Part shown: piece after piece, positions 1 through 14,212 of the stretch
Position numbering within the stretch: the stretch's first letter is position 1
How the letters are laid out: each line of letters begins with the position of its first letter
DNA from: Pelecanus crispus
Taxonomy: Eukaryota > Chordata > Aves > Pelecaniformes > Pelecanidae
DNA length: 64,000 nucleotides
Direction of reading: 5' to 3'
Assembly (NCBI RefSeq): GCF_030463565.1
Contig: NC_134644.1
Coordinates: 100,126,765 to 100,190,764, forward strand
Notes under the pieces: model-generated
The model's database searches: none
The model's input: the letters and a program-made list of their open reading frames with translations, nothing else
Told to the model about the DNA's origin: nothing
Translations under genes and position numbers: made by a program

Positions 1-2547
1 ACTGCATGCACTACTCTGTTAAAGTGTAAAATATGTTTGAGATGTTTCCAAAATTAATTTGTAAATATTTTAAAGTGAGCTTTAAAGTCTGGATCTGTAA
101 TAGGCTGCAATTTCCTCAGATTTCAAGTGTATGGAAATACAGGATGGTAGTTTGTCCACATAAAGAGACAAACAACTATGAAATCTATTGAAAAGCTCAG
201 ATCCTACCTAACTACTTAGGAATTAAGGAGTTTCTATCCATTTCAGTGATGAATACTCATTATATATTTGCAAATACACTTTTTTAATTAATAGTAATCA
301 AAGTTCAAGTTTCTAAGTCTTAAGGAGTCTTTATAAGGACTCCTTAAAACAAATTTAATGGCAATATATATTTGATATTCATTATGACTTTTCACATATG
401 TTTCTGGATATATCCCACCTAAAAATTCACAAAATATTTTCTTACTAAACAATGTACTTTAGTACATGGCTTTATCAATTCATTTACTCACTTTGATTAT
501 TCATTAATTTCTCAGTGACATGTTAAAGGCAAATAAGAAGCATCTTGATTTTTTTAAAGGTTCTCCAATTTCAGTCTTATGGATTTGTCTGCTACGCTAT
601 TTAAATAACAAAATTACATTCACTTCAGTTATGGCTATGGTTTTATTGTACCTCATTTTCAGCTGCAAACTTGGTGCTGCAGGTGGCACCCTACACCTAG
701 TAAAGAAATCAGTCACTTTGCAGCACAGTAAGGCCTTGCTGTTCTCTTTCTTTCCAGCACAGTAGCTGCATAAAAGCTGTATTTAATTCATTAAAATAGC
801 AAATGATGATGGTTATCTAAAAAAGAAGAATTTATTACAGCCTTCTCGCATGTAGTGCTACTCCGCACACCTCACTGATCTGAAGTAACATATATGAAAT
901 ACTGCCCTTGGTGTTGTATGCCTGTTTTCACTAGGTTAAGAAAGCTGTAGCTTCTGTACTTGGAGTTAAAGCTTTGGGAACACTTAAGTCTTCATAAAAA
1001 TATCCAGATTTTTTAAATATTTCTCCATATGTTTGGAGGGCAAAGGCACTAGCAGTTTAAATAAGGAGGTACTTGGCAGATCTTGTGGGTAGCCAGACTA
1101 CTGCATTGTACAGTAGTTACCTGAGGAAGTAACAGCTTCCCAGTACCCCCTTTGCATGCTGACTTCCCATGTTTCCTCAGCTCTGGAAAGAGCATCTGCT
1201 TCCTTATATTTTTTCCTTTTTTTTTGTCTGCTTTAGCTATTATACTGTGATCACTTCAGTGGAGGCACTCTAATACATATTTGGAAAAAGCCTTACACTA
1301 GTGGGACCCCGTTCCCTGCTGATTCCTAGGCATTATTATGAAACTAAGCATGAGAAGCTCATCAATAACAACATGATCAGGAAAGAAGATGTTTCCATAA
1401 CTTTGGTTTTTTGCTATCCTCAAAAAAAAAGCTGATTCATAATAAGCCGAGTCTGAGGCTCTAATTTACCATTCTATAGGTAAAATGACATCTGAGGAAA
1501 TCAAAATTCAGATAAAACAGTGAGAGGCTGCATTCTGATAACCTGTTATTCAGAGTACAGCAGGGTCTAAAAAAGTCACATAGAAAATAAGTAGTAAGTG
1601 TATTTATATGGACACAATGCCTCCAGGAAGCACAGTTATCAGATGACACAAACTCAGACACTGAATAAGTACCTTGGATGGGAATGAAGAAGTTTATAAG
1701 CTACACCCAGAGGTATGAAGTCCCTTTTCTCTTTCAGAAAGAGGCACATTTCAATTAAAAGCAGCTATACCATTAACAATACATAGCAGCAAATATGTTC
1801 AAGAGAAAGGATATGAAGTTTTTTGCAGCTGCTAATTTGATATCATGAAAGGGTTATCAAACAGGTAACCTGATCTGGACACAGGCATGACGATGAGAAA
1901 CTCACCCTTCCTATTTTAAATGAAGCATTTGTGTTTTTTCAGACCAATCTCAAATTAAGCTCTAGGAACAAAGCAGCAAGTTAGCTTATAGAGTATTAGG
2001 GCTGTCAAAGATGTAACAGCCAAGCATATCCACGCTTTTGTATCCTGTGAGAGAATTTTTGAGAATATTGCCTTTATTCCAGCCTTATAACATGAACCAC
2101 ATGGAAAACATGACATTAAGACAAAGTCACTAGCATGCTTAAATTTCACATCCTAGTCAGAAACCAGTACTAAGAAAATGCAAGGGAGGAACTGATCTCC
2201 CTGACTTACAGAAACATAGCAATGGGCTCAGAGGTGGCAGTGGGGAAGGAATTACCCAGATTACAGATATAGTTTAAGCACAACAGCTCGAAAGAACAGC
2301 ATCAGATAACACTTTTCAGTTGACTTTCAAAAATAAAGAAGAGCAATCCACATAATTTATTTTTTCTTCATAACCATCATTTTACTCTGGGGAAGCCCAG
2401 AATCTTGCTAGTGCCCCAATTGTCCTAATAGGCGCTAATTGCCCCATCACTAAGGACTAGGGAGGCCTAAGACAAAGACAGATTTTGGAAGGAGCTCATG
2501 GGTCTCCTCCAAGTTTAAACACACCCGTCCTCATTGCACCAACCCCA
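1..2547. other. AT-rich intergenic DNA, no gene seen
   Basis: No reading frame here is longer than about 80 codons and none resembles a known protein or shows splice-bounded coding structure. The DNA is AT-rich with short A and T runs. The only structure I noticed is a perfect inverted repeat at 320-347, listed separately. I read it as intergenic sequence. Confidence 0.6.
320..347. repeat. Perfect 10-bp inverted repeat (hairpin)
   Basis: TTAAGGAGTC at 320-329 is the exact reverse complement of GACTCCTTAA at 338-347, with an 8-base AT-rich spacer. It could form a short hairpin. No flanking gene gives it a role, and stems of this size also occur by chance. Confidence 0.6.
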
Positions 2548-2693
2548 GACCATGTTCCTCCTTGGAGATATTCAAAAGCCACGTGGACGTGGGCCTAGGC
2601 AACAAGCTCTAGGTGGCCCTGCTTGAGCAAGGGGGTTTGACAAGTTGATGCACAGAGGTCCCTTCCAAACTCAACCATTCTGTGATTCTGTGA
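2548..2693 (+). mobile_element. CR1 LINE 3' fragment (old copy)
   Basis: The stretch ends with the CR1 terminal octamer repeated as ATTCTGTG-ATTCTGTG at about 2677-2692, preceded by the usual CR1 tail wording (CCCTTCCAAACTCAACC). Upstream, the sequence around 2560-2600 (TTGGAGATATTCAAAAGCC) matches the end of CR1 ORF2 and its 3' UTR as I know it from bird genomes. It is heavily 5' truncated and carries no reverse-transcriptase core. The 5' limit is approximate. Confidence 0.85.
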
Positions 2694-5600
2694 AACCAGC
2701 AGGCAGACAGACTGGTTTCTACCTCATTTCTGTTTCATTCACAAAGAGTGTGAATGATATCCTGTAACAAGATGTCTACCATCACACCAACTTTCTTCAG
2801 GATGGCTGGGTTACCTACCTACAACAGGCAGACTTTTGCCTACAGCAATAACATCTATGTACCTATGCCACAGGCTCCATCCTTGGCCAATTTCAATTTC
2901 CACCACTAAAGTAATCCAGACCCTTCCCACATTCCTATAGCCTGCTTGCCCAATTTCACCAGGTTCATGCTCTCCTCATAAATAAAGCCAGAAGTATCTG
3001 CGAGATACAGGCATACACTCCCAGCCAGTTGCTACCAAAGGCAGACAGCTTTCTAGAAAACACAGCCTGATTATTCAACCATCTGCCAAACCAGACCATT
3101 GTTATTTGGGGCCTTTTCCCACTGTTGACCACATCAACCCAGTAACCAACTAGCTGAAGCACCCACAGTCTCTGCAAATTCATTAGTTTTCCATATTTCC
3201 CTGCTGAAGCCTTATTACCCAGGCCTTTTCTATCACCAGCCCAGCTCACATACCCCAAAAACTTGGGCAGAAGCAGCCAGGGCATTAAATGCAACATTTT
3301 TTTTTTACTCCAGATTATTTCAGGAGAAGCTTTGTTACCTCAGCAGCTGGCAGGATTACAATGTTGACCAGTACCCTTAAGCCCAAGGGGACATCCTGCA
3401 TGCTTTCCCAAAGTGTCTGACAGCAATTCTTCTTCCAATCCCACACTTTTATAAGGAGGGGGACACACCCAGATGGCAGGGGAGCCTGTGGTCAGGGCCC
3501 TGAGGGCACTAATAGGCTTTGATGGCCCTGACCATCCATGCTCACCTGCCCCTCCAGCCCTACCCATGGGTCTAGCGGCTCTATTTCAGCTCAGGGGGCT
3601 CTCTGTCTTTCTTTGAGCTGTGGGTATTCCTGTTCCTAGTGCTGCTTCCTGGTCTTTCTAAATTGCTGCTGGTTTTCCCGAGTTGGTCTTGGACCTGACT
3701 TTATTTCACCTTCTAGTGCTCAGTGGCGTGCTGGTGTAAGCCTGTGGTTATCCTGTCCTCTGCCCCACTCCCTGTTCAAGGGCTGTGACCTTGTTGGTGA
3801 TACCCTTGTCTATGTTGTGGTCATCCTCAGCTCCTAGCTTGTTCTTCCTTACGGAGTAGCCTTGCTCTTACCACTACCTGATGAATCCCTTTGTCTTTGC
3901 ATATGCTGTCATCCCTTTCTTTACACATCTGACTTATGTGTGGGGTTGAGAGTACAGGTGTTTTCTGGAAGAGTTTGTCCTATGTGTAGGAGAGAGAGAG
4001 ACAGAAGTGAGTTTTGGAAGCTGGTACAACAGGAGGGATCTCCACATGTGAGTTAGTTAATTGTAGGTCAGCCAGGATGCAAGGCAAGTTCTCCAGTAGC
4101 CTCCCCTCCCAAACCCATCAGTTCATGTACTCTGAGCATGAGGCTCGCATGGTCGGCTCCCACCATACAAGCACCGTGTGGGATAGTAGAGGGGTGGTTC
4201 TGCACCCCTTAGCTATGGCTGCCTTTGGGATTCTTCATGTCCGGTACTCAAAGGCGACACTCTGAAAGGCTCATTCCCCACATAGCAGCATACTGTTAAT
4301 TCCTCCTCCTCCTCCATGCAACTCCATGATTTACATGTCTGTAGCAGAGCCAAAGGCCAGACATCTGCCACTGCTTTTTCACACAACACAAGGAAGCTGA
4401 GAGGTTTGCCCATGGAATGACAGGGGATAAAATGTTAGGTGCAAACTGCAAATACCATCAGATACCCCACTTGGCTGGCAGCGGAGCTGTGGGAGGCTCT
4501 GACTAAGAACATAAATGTGCTGTGCACGGGGCAGGAACTGGCTTATCATTTGATCATAACACTTATTTCTGGAAGATGTCAGTCAAAGAAAATATTACAA
4601 TGTTGTTTTTCATATTACTTTAATTGGAACAGGTTGAGATGTGGAGCTGCTTGCTCCCACCCATAAAGAACAAAGATTTAAGAAGACAAAGGGGGGAGAC
4701 TTAAAAGATGGGAAAAGCATGAGAATGTAAAAACTGAGCTTACATTAATATTTTAAAGTATGGAAAAAGGTAGTAAAGCAAATACTAGTTTTCTTCATTA
4801 CATTCCTGGTGGTTTATGACTGTTAAGCTTCAGTTAATTAGCATACCTAAGCAAAGACGTAATGTAAATACATTGTTAGTATTTTAAGTAACACGTAGAA
4901 ATTACAAACAAGAAAGTTGCTAATATTTGTGTCATTAAGTTTATTTTACCCAAAATATTTACATATTTATTGTAACCTTATACCCTGAGATCAGTGAATT
5001 CTCACATATCTACCAACCAGCTCCAAGTAACATGAAAGAATTAATTTTCTGGCAGTGGTGATCTGGAACACCAAATTTATTAGGTAATGTCAGTGCCAGC
5101 ATTTTTAGTACCCTTTACCCCACAGTAATTAATTGCAATGCTAACTTGACCCAATAGCACAATTGCAAATGCTAGTCTGGATATTCCACACATTTTTTCT
5201 TCCAGGACTCAAATACTTGTGGTTTTTCTTCAGAATGTCCTGGAACAAACATTTGTGGCATGTCTAGACCAGCACTTAGTGTTGAATTCAGTTAACTCAA
5301 GTTAATTGGTAATCAATTAACTGGAGCTAGAATAGGACCAAAAACTCTATTCTAGGCATATTGCAATTTGTCAGGCAACAGAAAAAGTCCTGCAGCCTGA
5401 TTCTGCGTGATCCTCATCTTTTCTATTTAAGTGTAAGGTTCATTGAAAAACATTAGCATTTGAAAGTCAGTAGCAAAGAAGTTATTTGTATAACAGTCCA
5501 GCATCTGTCTGTGAGTGCAAAGTGTCTCTGAGGAGTAACTTTCTCCAGCTATAACAATCTCCAGGGTAAAAAACAAAGCTATTGTACAACCAGTCTGCAA

Positions 5601-8600
5601 CTGGTTTGAAGGAGTAACACAGTGGAGGTGTATGTGGGGCACATAGCTGTATGCGAATGCATCGCATGAGAGCTAGCACTTGATGCTGGTGGTAGCATTT
5701 GGCGTCCTGGCTGGAGGCTGCGCTTCCTAGCTGCTTGACACGAAGCAACCGGAGTGCTCGGCAGTCACTGGGGCAACATCGCCGACTGTCAGGTGGTTGC
5801 TGTTAGAGCCCAGCTAGACATAAACAAGGTTCAAAGATCTCACTGGAAATGGCTTTCCGTACTTGTGTCGTCAATGTTTGTTTAATCAAGACCAGCTGAA
5901 AGTGTTCTCCAGAACTTGTGGTCTCTGACCAAGTCCCCCCAGCAGAGCAGCACATGGATTACCGCAACTGCACTGGCTTTTCCTTTTATAATACCGCATT
6001 CTTCCCCAGCCATCTGTCACGTGTTCCTCAGTTGGTCCTCTGCCGTTCAGGACAAAAAGACAGTATTAGTTTTTTGTTTGAGAAGTGATTGTACTTCAGC
6101 AGTATTTTTGTTTATGCTTACCAAGTGTGTTGAGGACCCAAATCTTTGTTTTCTCTCTTACTCTGAAAATGAGGCAAGCTAATCCTATTGACAAGATGCT
6201 GCCTGACGATCTTGTGGAAATTGCTAATCCAAGGGCTGTGTTCACACAAACGGTAGCAGTGTTGTTTACACAATATACACAGAAATGTACACAAATGTAA
6301 TGTCTCTGCAGATCTAGCAATATAAAAGGTTTTTTTTTCAAGACTGAAGTGGTCATTTCAGCAGAAGTGGAATAACTACACTGGTGTGAATCTCCTCAAT
6401 AGCACTACAGCTGTATATACAGATCTATCTACGTATGCTGTTGCAATGATCTTGTTTAAAAAACAAATGGTCTCATGCAAGCATCACTGTGCATAATAAT
6501 TACATCTTTCGAGTTTAGAGACTACCTGATTTATTTTAATCACTAAAATCTGTTTTTCAATCACTGTGGCAGGTCCCCAAAACAAATCAATATTTACAAG
6601 GAGAGACAAAGAGATGCAGCCAGTATTGGAGAACCTCTACAAATTTCCATGTTTGAGCTAAGTACCGCAGTTAGGTTTTTATCCTCTGGTAGCCTAAACA
6701 TGATAGAGCCACTAAAAGAAGTGGGTACAGCTCAGTTTGCATTAGCTCTTTAGTGGCAAGCTTCAGCTGGGCATCAGCTTTAGAACTATGTGATAACATG
6801 GTGGTTCCTCACGCTTCAGCTCTTTGCCAAATCTCATTATATTATTTTGCTAATTCCTTCAGCTTTGCCTTCCTCTCTGCACAGAGAGAGCTAGGGTTGT
6901 CTTGCTGCTAATTTCCTGACCCACAGGATCCTTGAACTGCTTGTCACATAACTGCTGGAGGTGCAATGGCAGTTTGTAATAGCCAAGGTTGTCAAGCCTG
7001 GGGTTAAGCTCAGAGGACTATATTTAGGCACTTCAGCAGGTGGCCTGATGTACAAAAGTGCTGAGCCTGCAAGCTCCTTCTCAGCGACTTAAATACAGAA
7101 ATCCATGGACCGGCTGAGAGAGGTCAGGACTCCTGAACATCCAGACACACACTAAGTGCCTGAATATGTTCATAGGAACATAGTATGGAGTCTTTCCTTT
7201 TAATTCTGCCTACTGCATATTTTGAGTTAGAATCAGATTTATCTAGGTAATCATTATTTTCTTCATTGCTGTAGAAAAGCTGATGCCTGATATACTCCAT
7301 CAGTTCTCTCTTCCTCATACAAGTGTTGAGTCACTTCGGTGGCCAGATCCCACTGTTAACACTCAAGGGACACTGGTTGATTTCACCTTTCGTTTAGAAA
7401 ATAAACAAACAGTAAAAATCAGTATTGATTTCTTATTAGTCTGTGCTTCATGGTCAAAAGATAAATGATACCTTAGTTTCCCTTTGTGCAAAGTAATTAC
7501 TGCCCTGTAGGGATGGCTTACAGATCACTGCTCATTTTCCTGAGAGGTTTTGAAGTTTGGGCATCTATTTCTGTTCATAGCGGGAAGAACACAAGTCTTT
7601 GAAAGAATTTCAAACAACAAAATTCTCTCTAGCCACACCAATTCTGATGATCAAAAAAAATCATCTTTATCCTTCCAAAAGCTTCATATGATATGTGATA
7701 AAATACTCCATCTAAACTGCTGTTAACACTGACACGTCTGCATGAAATGTTGCCATGTAGCCAAAACGGCATATTTTAATGACATAAACATTCTTCAAAA
7801 AACAATAATCAAGATTCTCACCAAATTCCTGAGTGTTTGAATGGATCTGATTTTAGTCTGTTATTGTTTTCCTCATGAATGTAATATATAAAAATGCTTT
7901 TTGATACATAATACAGCTGTTGAAAGTTTAGTGATCTTTTGGCATGTGTCAATTTAAGCCATTATACCTTGCAGACAGTTTGTAGCTCCTAGACAAAAGC
8001 TAAATATTACTTTATCCAAAGTTCTTAGATGTGGCCATTGCTTGGATCAGAAACTCCCTTGTTTGGTCTAGAGGCGGATCTGAACGGGGACCGATCCAGC
8101 GCAAAACGGTGCTGCCCAGATTCTGAAATCATATGAACAACAGACTCTGCCTGTAGTGAATAATTAAACAAATGAGCCTAATGTTCCCCGCCTGTGTTGA
8201 TTTTGGCTTATTAATTGTGTGTGTGATCCCGTGACCCTTATTTCACTGCAAAGAGCAACCCCCTCGCCAGCAGTGTGTAGGGCTGCCTCCCCGGGAATGG
8301 GCTGCCTCCCGCTTTGTTCTCCACCACTGAACAAACACACCATTTCTACTGTATTTAGTGTAACACCCCTATATAAACAGGCTCAGGATTAGACCTTCTG
8401 TTTATAAGACTAGGTTTAAAACAAGTTTGTTTTCTTCTCTGCTTAACCCAGATGAATAAGAGATTTGCATTTTGTGTCATTCTTCATTAGCTATAAAGCC
8501 CATTAGGATATATTGCTTGCTGCGCAATTGCACAGATACTACAACAATACTCTCTGATCCTGAGCTGAGATATAAAGACTTTCTTTATAATCAAGTGCAG

Positions 8601-11600
8601 TGGATCTTCTAATTGTTTTAATACAATTTAAGACTTTTAAATTCAGTTGACAGACTGGCTCTTTGTCTTCAGAGTTATCTGCTGCGTTTAACCTTGCTTT
8701 ACTTTTAGAAACAGCAGATAGGGCATGTGTAAGAATTTATCAGTCATAAATCATAACTGCATGTTTCAAAGAAAAAAATTATATCCGTACACTGATATTA
8801 CTATTGATTTTGCATCACTTTTACATGAATATTTAAGCTCTTGTTCTTTGCTTTGCTTGAGCTTTGTAATAAGGTTACTCTTAGGTTTTCACAAGCTCCT
8901 GTTTTTATCTTTCAGGGCTGAACTGTGCTGTCATGGAATCTGATTGCAGATCTCCTCCGAACACGGAGCTGAGATTGTGCCCTAAGAAAGGAAAGCAAAT
9001 CTATTATCTTTTTAAAACTACAAAATCATATTCAAGTTTGTTTTTTTTTTCTTTTTTGGGATAAATATGACCACATCAAGAGGAGTATTCCAAACTGGTT
9101 TTGACTACTAAAACTCCAAAGATGGACTACCTATTAACCTGAATGCCACAGAACAAAACAGTGGTTCATCTTGCAGGTATGAAAGCCAGTCTCACCACTG
9201 AGAAGGAAACAAACTCTGTATAATTAGGAGTTTGTTTTTGTTTTTTTTTCCCCACAGACTTTTGCAATACTAGTCCTTCATGGATTTTGACTGTTGCTTT
9301 CATTTTTGGTACACAGCCAGTTGAAGTTAAGATGAGGACAGAAGGACAGGAAGGATGTCTGAGATAGCTCAAGGAATTTTTTAATCAAAGAAAATCAGTA
9401 TTAAGTAAATACCCAGATTCAGCCTAGTTCAAAGACCTAAAAAGGACTGTCACTGATTCTGCAGTTCCAGCTGCTGAATGCCAGATAGTCTGTGATCAAT
9501 CATCTGGCCGACCCAGTACTTTCCTCCAGCGCAACGTACTAATTTGTATTAAATCTGTACATCGTGCAAGTGTCATATTTCATCATCTGGGTAAGTCCAG
9601 GGATGGCCTGACCACAGCAGCATACGGCACTGGGAGTGCAGATGTTGGAGTAGTCTTCACAGCTAATGCAGTGCTGAAAACGAGCAGTTTCATGCAGTTT
9701 CATGACTGAGCCCATCAGCCTAATTTGTGGGAATCAGGACTCTCCCGCTCTTTATCTAGGTCCTGGCTGAACTTCATCGCCAGCTCCGTATCTTTCTGTC
9801 TAATGGGAAAGCTGTCTGTGATCCTCCTCAGCCATCTGTGCTTCATCCGTGATCTTACACACAACTTATTCTAGCTGCAGCCTCGTTAACTTTCAATACC
9901 CACAGTCTAACATGCACTTACTTGGGGGCTCAAGAGAAGAGGGAGGGCAAGGTCATTTTCTGAATCTTGATTACATGGTTCAGTAGGAGCTGCCCAAGTC
10001 TGTTTGAACACAGTGGCCTTGAGCAAAAATTCCCTTCGCTACTCCTTATCTCAGCAGAGATCTACTGGTTATTTGCACTGTTCAGCAGTTAAGGGGGGAA
10101 AAATCAAACCTCAAGAAATCACACCTAAAAGCTTTTCATACAGATGGAAGTACCTTTCTACAGTGAAGGAATAACAAGCAGAGGGCAGCATGCTGATGCA
10201 AATGAGTTTCCAACCAGGGGACATTTTCAATATTAATGATAAAATATTTTGTAAAATTAAAGTTTCATGACAAGAGAAGAAAATGCCCTTTGTCCTCCTA
10301 AATTAGATGTGTCCATTTCTGCCCCTTGCCTCAGACACCAGCAGATTGCACTTACAGGGTCAGGACTAGCCTGGCAGAATGACATATTGTGGGTTTGCTT
10401 TGGGGGTGCTTTCAGAAGGTGGAAAGGAGGAAACAGTGTCACATTAAAGTATAGGTTTTAGTGCCTTCTGACTTAACAGTTCAAGAGGTAAGGTGGATAT
10501 GCTGGTACCCAGAGGAGTTTTAGGAATAGCATGAACTAAACAAACAGCTCCTTCAGGGGGTTCCTTTCTCTTGATTAAAAATGCTGTGCCTGTATGATAA
10601 AAATTAGACATTAGTTTCAGAAGTGAGATCTTCTTCCACGCATACAAAGTGCTCAGATGAGTTAGATTTTGCTATCACTCTTCCTTGTCAGGAGATGAAT
10701 TCTGGCATCGCTGATCTTATAAACATTGCCTCTATGTTTAGCTCAGAGCCTGTGTAGTTCACCAGGATAAAAGACTTCTCACGTGGATAGAATAGGTCCA
10801 AGTTTGGGGTCCAGAGCATATCCAAAAACTTTCTAATATTGAGTACCTGCCCAAGCCAAGAAGGAAGATGTGCCACCTTCTGCCCTAGGTGAGGTGAGGG
10901 CTGGGGAGTGAAGAGCCTGTTGGAGAACAGCCTGTTGGTTCTGACCATCTGGCACTGCCAATGCCTCTAAGGGAACAGTTGGAGAATTGAGACTGTTTTC
11001 CCTCTTTACCTATCACAGTTCAAGGAGATAGACAAGCAACCTCTCTGCAGGCTTGTTGTTTTTTTCCTTCACCACTTAGCAAAAGTCCAAAGGACTGAGT
11101 TGAAAAGTGAAATCAAAAGGCAAACTCCTTAGCTGACTGGTGTCAAGTGGCACAGGTCCAAGGATCAGACCTGCAAGCTTTAACCAGCAGAACAGGTTTC
11201 TATCCATCCAGAGTACATAGGGATGACTTCATGTTTCTTCAAGGAAAGAAAAATGGACATTTTCTGAGCTTCAAGCCACAGCCTCAGGCTACGACCCAGA
11301 TAGAGGACATTTTAAATTAGCAAAACAGAAAACAGCTTTCTGGCCCAAAGGCAACAGGATTCTTGTCCCATTCAGCCCTCAAGCAGGAGATTTTAACTAA
11401 GAATCCTATTAATTAACTATTTTGCAAGTCTTCAAAAAGCCAGTGTTCAGAATGGCCACCTGCAGCCCAAGAGGGACATTTAATTGCCCCCATAAGCATG
11501 GGATACACGAGTTCTCTGTTTGCCTATGCATACAAATATTTATGATCAAATTTACATGCACATTGATGTACACAAGAGAGATGAGGCAAGACCAGTCTTT

Positions 11601-13944
11601 CTGACGAATTATACAGAAAACTTAAAATATGCAATGTGTATCTGCTATACACTGGAAGAAGTGGTATGCATCTGGTACAATCTCTTATTAGGTTCTATAG
11701 TAACTGTGCCCATTCCAGGAAAATATCATGATTTTACTGTGAAGAGTTAGATGAAACTCCTGCTCTGTGTACACTAGGAGCTGGAAAGGCAAAAAAATAG
11801 TAAATAAAAATATTTGGATGTATAAAGAATGGGATGAAAACTAATACAGAAAGTATTACAATGGCTTTATGGAGATAGTTTCTTTTTACTCTTACAATTG
11901 TCTGTCGAATTTCCATTCTTCCACTCCCCAAAATATAAACCAAACATACAGCATGTTCAGAGGTGGACTAAAAAATAGCAGAGGAATGTAAAACTTTCAT
12001 GTGATGAGAGGAAGAAAATATTAGATGTGTTTATTTTACAAAGGAAATGAATAAAAATGAAGATGATGGAACAATTTAAAACAATGAATGCTGTAAAAAG
12101 GAAAAATATTAATATCTGTGTAGTTGTCTTAGAATGCAAGCTTTCAAGAAAATTGAAAATGATGAAGGGGAATGCTTTAAAAAAAACATGCATTTAGCCT
12201 GTGGAATTCATTGCTGTGAGACCATGGTGAGGTCAAGTATATGCCGGTATTCAAGGAAGGAGGGAGTGTTTACATTGATAAGAACATCTGAACTTAGAAA
12301 AGTGTATTAACGAATAATATTTAAAACTAAAGCTGTTGTGGAATATACAAAATCATCTGCTAAATAGTGCTTATCATGAAAATGGTATGTACAAATTATC
12401 TTGCAATTTCTTATGATGAAGTCTCTTGCTCTTCACCCTGGGGTAGGTGATATTGGTTACTGACTAAGACTAATATTCTCCTGACTTAACTGTCCCTAGA
12501 AATTTGTTTATGAACTTGTGTTTACAAAATTAGTAGCAAGTAATTTTGCATTGAGGATGTTTATATCAGCATAGGACTCTTTACATCAAAATAAATAATG
12601 CTGGATTATCTACAGTCACTTCACATATTTATAAAAGTTGATACAAACACTCCCCTGTGTTTTCTTCAAACCACAAATATTTACTCTTGGTCCAAGCTTG
12701 GAATACACTTGTTGGATGTGTACACACTGACTGGGGAAAATACATTTTAAGTAGTGTCTTAATGAGCAGCTAACTAACCTAAGGTGCAAAAGCTCGACTA
12801 TGAAGACAAGTTCTAAATGACATAGAAGCTCATTTTGTTGACAAAAGGATTGTTAAACTGTCAAGCACACCTTCAAACATTTGTGGTCTTTTCCCATAAA
12901 CACTTGAAACATGTTTATTTTAACGTTCCTAGTTTCTAGACCAATTTGCATCAAATGAGTGGATTCCCAAAATGCAAAACTTTTTCTCCTCCAAAGTTCC
13001 GTTTATACAAGTCACCAAAGCAAAACTCAGTACTATGTTATGAGATATAAAGTGATGTGATAACAATTACTTAGTGGGTGGGTTAACATTGATGGTAAGA
13101 TACAAATTAAAGCAAATTTCAGACGCTCAGTTTTCAGACTAAAGTGTGGTGTTTCCCTCAAGGAAAGGCTATTCTTACTTATATGAAAATACTTCAAAAA
13201 ATGAACCAGGTTTTCACAGTTTCTCAGAAGTTCTCAGTTACGGTCATATGTCAGCAAATGGCCACCACATTCCCGCTGTTGTCTGTTAAATGTCTGTACT
13301 CCTTGTGTCCAGTCTGGTATTTGTTTCTATTAAACTGAAAAAGAAAAAAAAAGTAATCACGGCTACAGCATGTCTGTAGGCAGGTTACTCTATCGCCATT
13401 TTCTTCTTCTTGTTAGTCCTTTAATACAGAAGCTTTCTATACAGATGTGTGTGAAATGTGAGCTTTTCAGCTTAGAAGAAAATTAAAGGAAGAGCAGTGA
13501 CATGAATTCCATCTGAAAACATAATTTGCTTGGTAAGTAATGTAAGCCTTGTTAGTCCTCGCATCACTAAACTGCATACACCGGCAGATGTAATCCATGG
13601 CAGTATTCCTATTTTCCAAGAAAGACTGATTAGCTGAGTTTTATGGTAAGATCTCGAACTAGAAAGATATCATTATCTTTGATAAAATCAATGTAAATTT
13701 TTATCAAAATTCGGATGTCAAAGAATAAGCAGCATTTTACCAACCATTCTCACTGCTGCTTGTGGGGTTTTTTTTCAGTTCATGCGCTCTTTTATAACAG
13801 AGAAGAAGGACTGTGCTTTATTCTTTATTCCAATGAAATGAAATCATAAACTTCCATTCCCAAACCAAAAAAAATCAGTTTGAACAATGCTTTCAGATGA
13901 CTATTGGGCAAGGAATGACTGAAATTTTTGGGGGGTCCTTACAG
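2694..13944. other. Intergenic DNA, no gene recognised
   Basis: No supported gene, tRNA or recognisable repeat. Frames of up to about 110 codons exist on both strands but look random in composition and have no family resemblance. About 2.7-4.4 kb is more GC-rich than its surroundings and may hide an old unrecognised repeat. About 8.04-8.56 kb has a dense set of homeodomain-type motifs and may be a conserved non-coding element. The rest is ordinary AT-rich sequence. Confidence 0.5.
8040..8560. promoter_or_regulatory. Candidate conserved non-coding element
   Basis: The block is free of repeats and low-complexity runs. It holds TAATTAA (8161-8167), TTATTAATTG (8208-8217), GGATTA (8386-8391, an OTX/PITX-type core) and TGCGCAAT (8521-8528, close to a C/EBP half-site pair). 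It lies about 16 kb upstream of the FHOD3 promoter. Regulatory function is inference from motif density only; no conservation test was possible. Confidence 0.25.
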
Positions 13945-14040
13945 AATTTGCCATACCAGGACAGACAACTGGTCCATCATAGACTCATCTTGCTTCTGGA
14001 AATAGCTTTTGCCTCACATCCTCTCTGAAGACAAAGTTCA
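13945..14040. repeat. Possible fragment of an ancient amniote interspersed repeat
   Basis: The words CCATACCAGGACAGAC and CTGGTCCATCATAGACTCAT, close together, resemble a widespread old repeat in reptile and bird genomes (a 'CATACTGG..CAGACC..GGTCCATC' type sequence). I cannot name the family with confidence, and the copy is short and diverged. Confidence 0.35.
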
Positions 14041-14212
14041 GCAAACCCCTGTAACCACTGTGCTGTTATCCATTAGTGTACAATGTGCATCACAGAACGA
14101 GGAGGAAAATGAAGAGAGGTGAGCTCTGTCTATGCCCTTCCCTAAACTGAACTTCTCAAAATGCATCAAATGGCTTTTCAACTCAAAAGCCAGACTGTGT
14201 TAGAATATAGAC

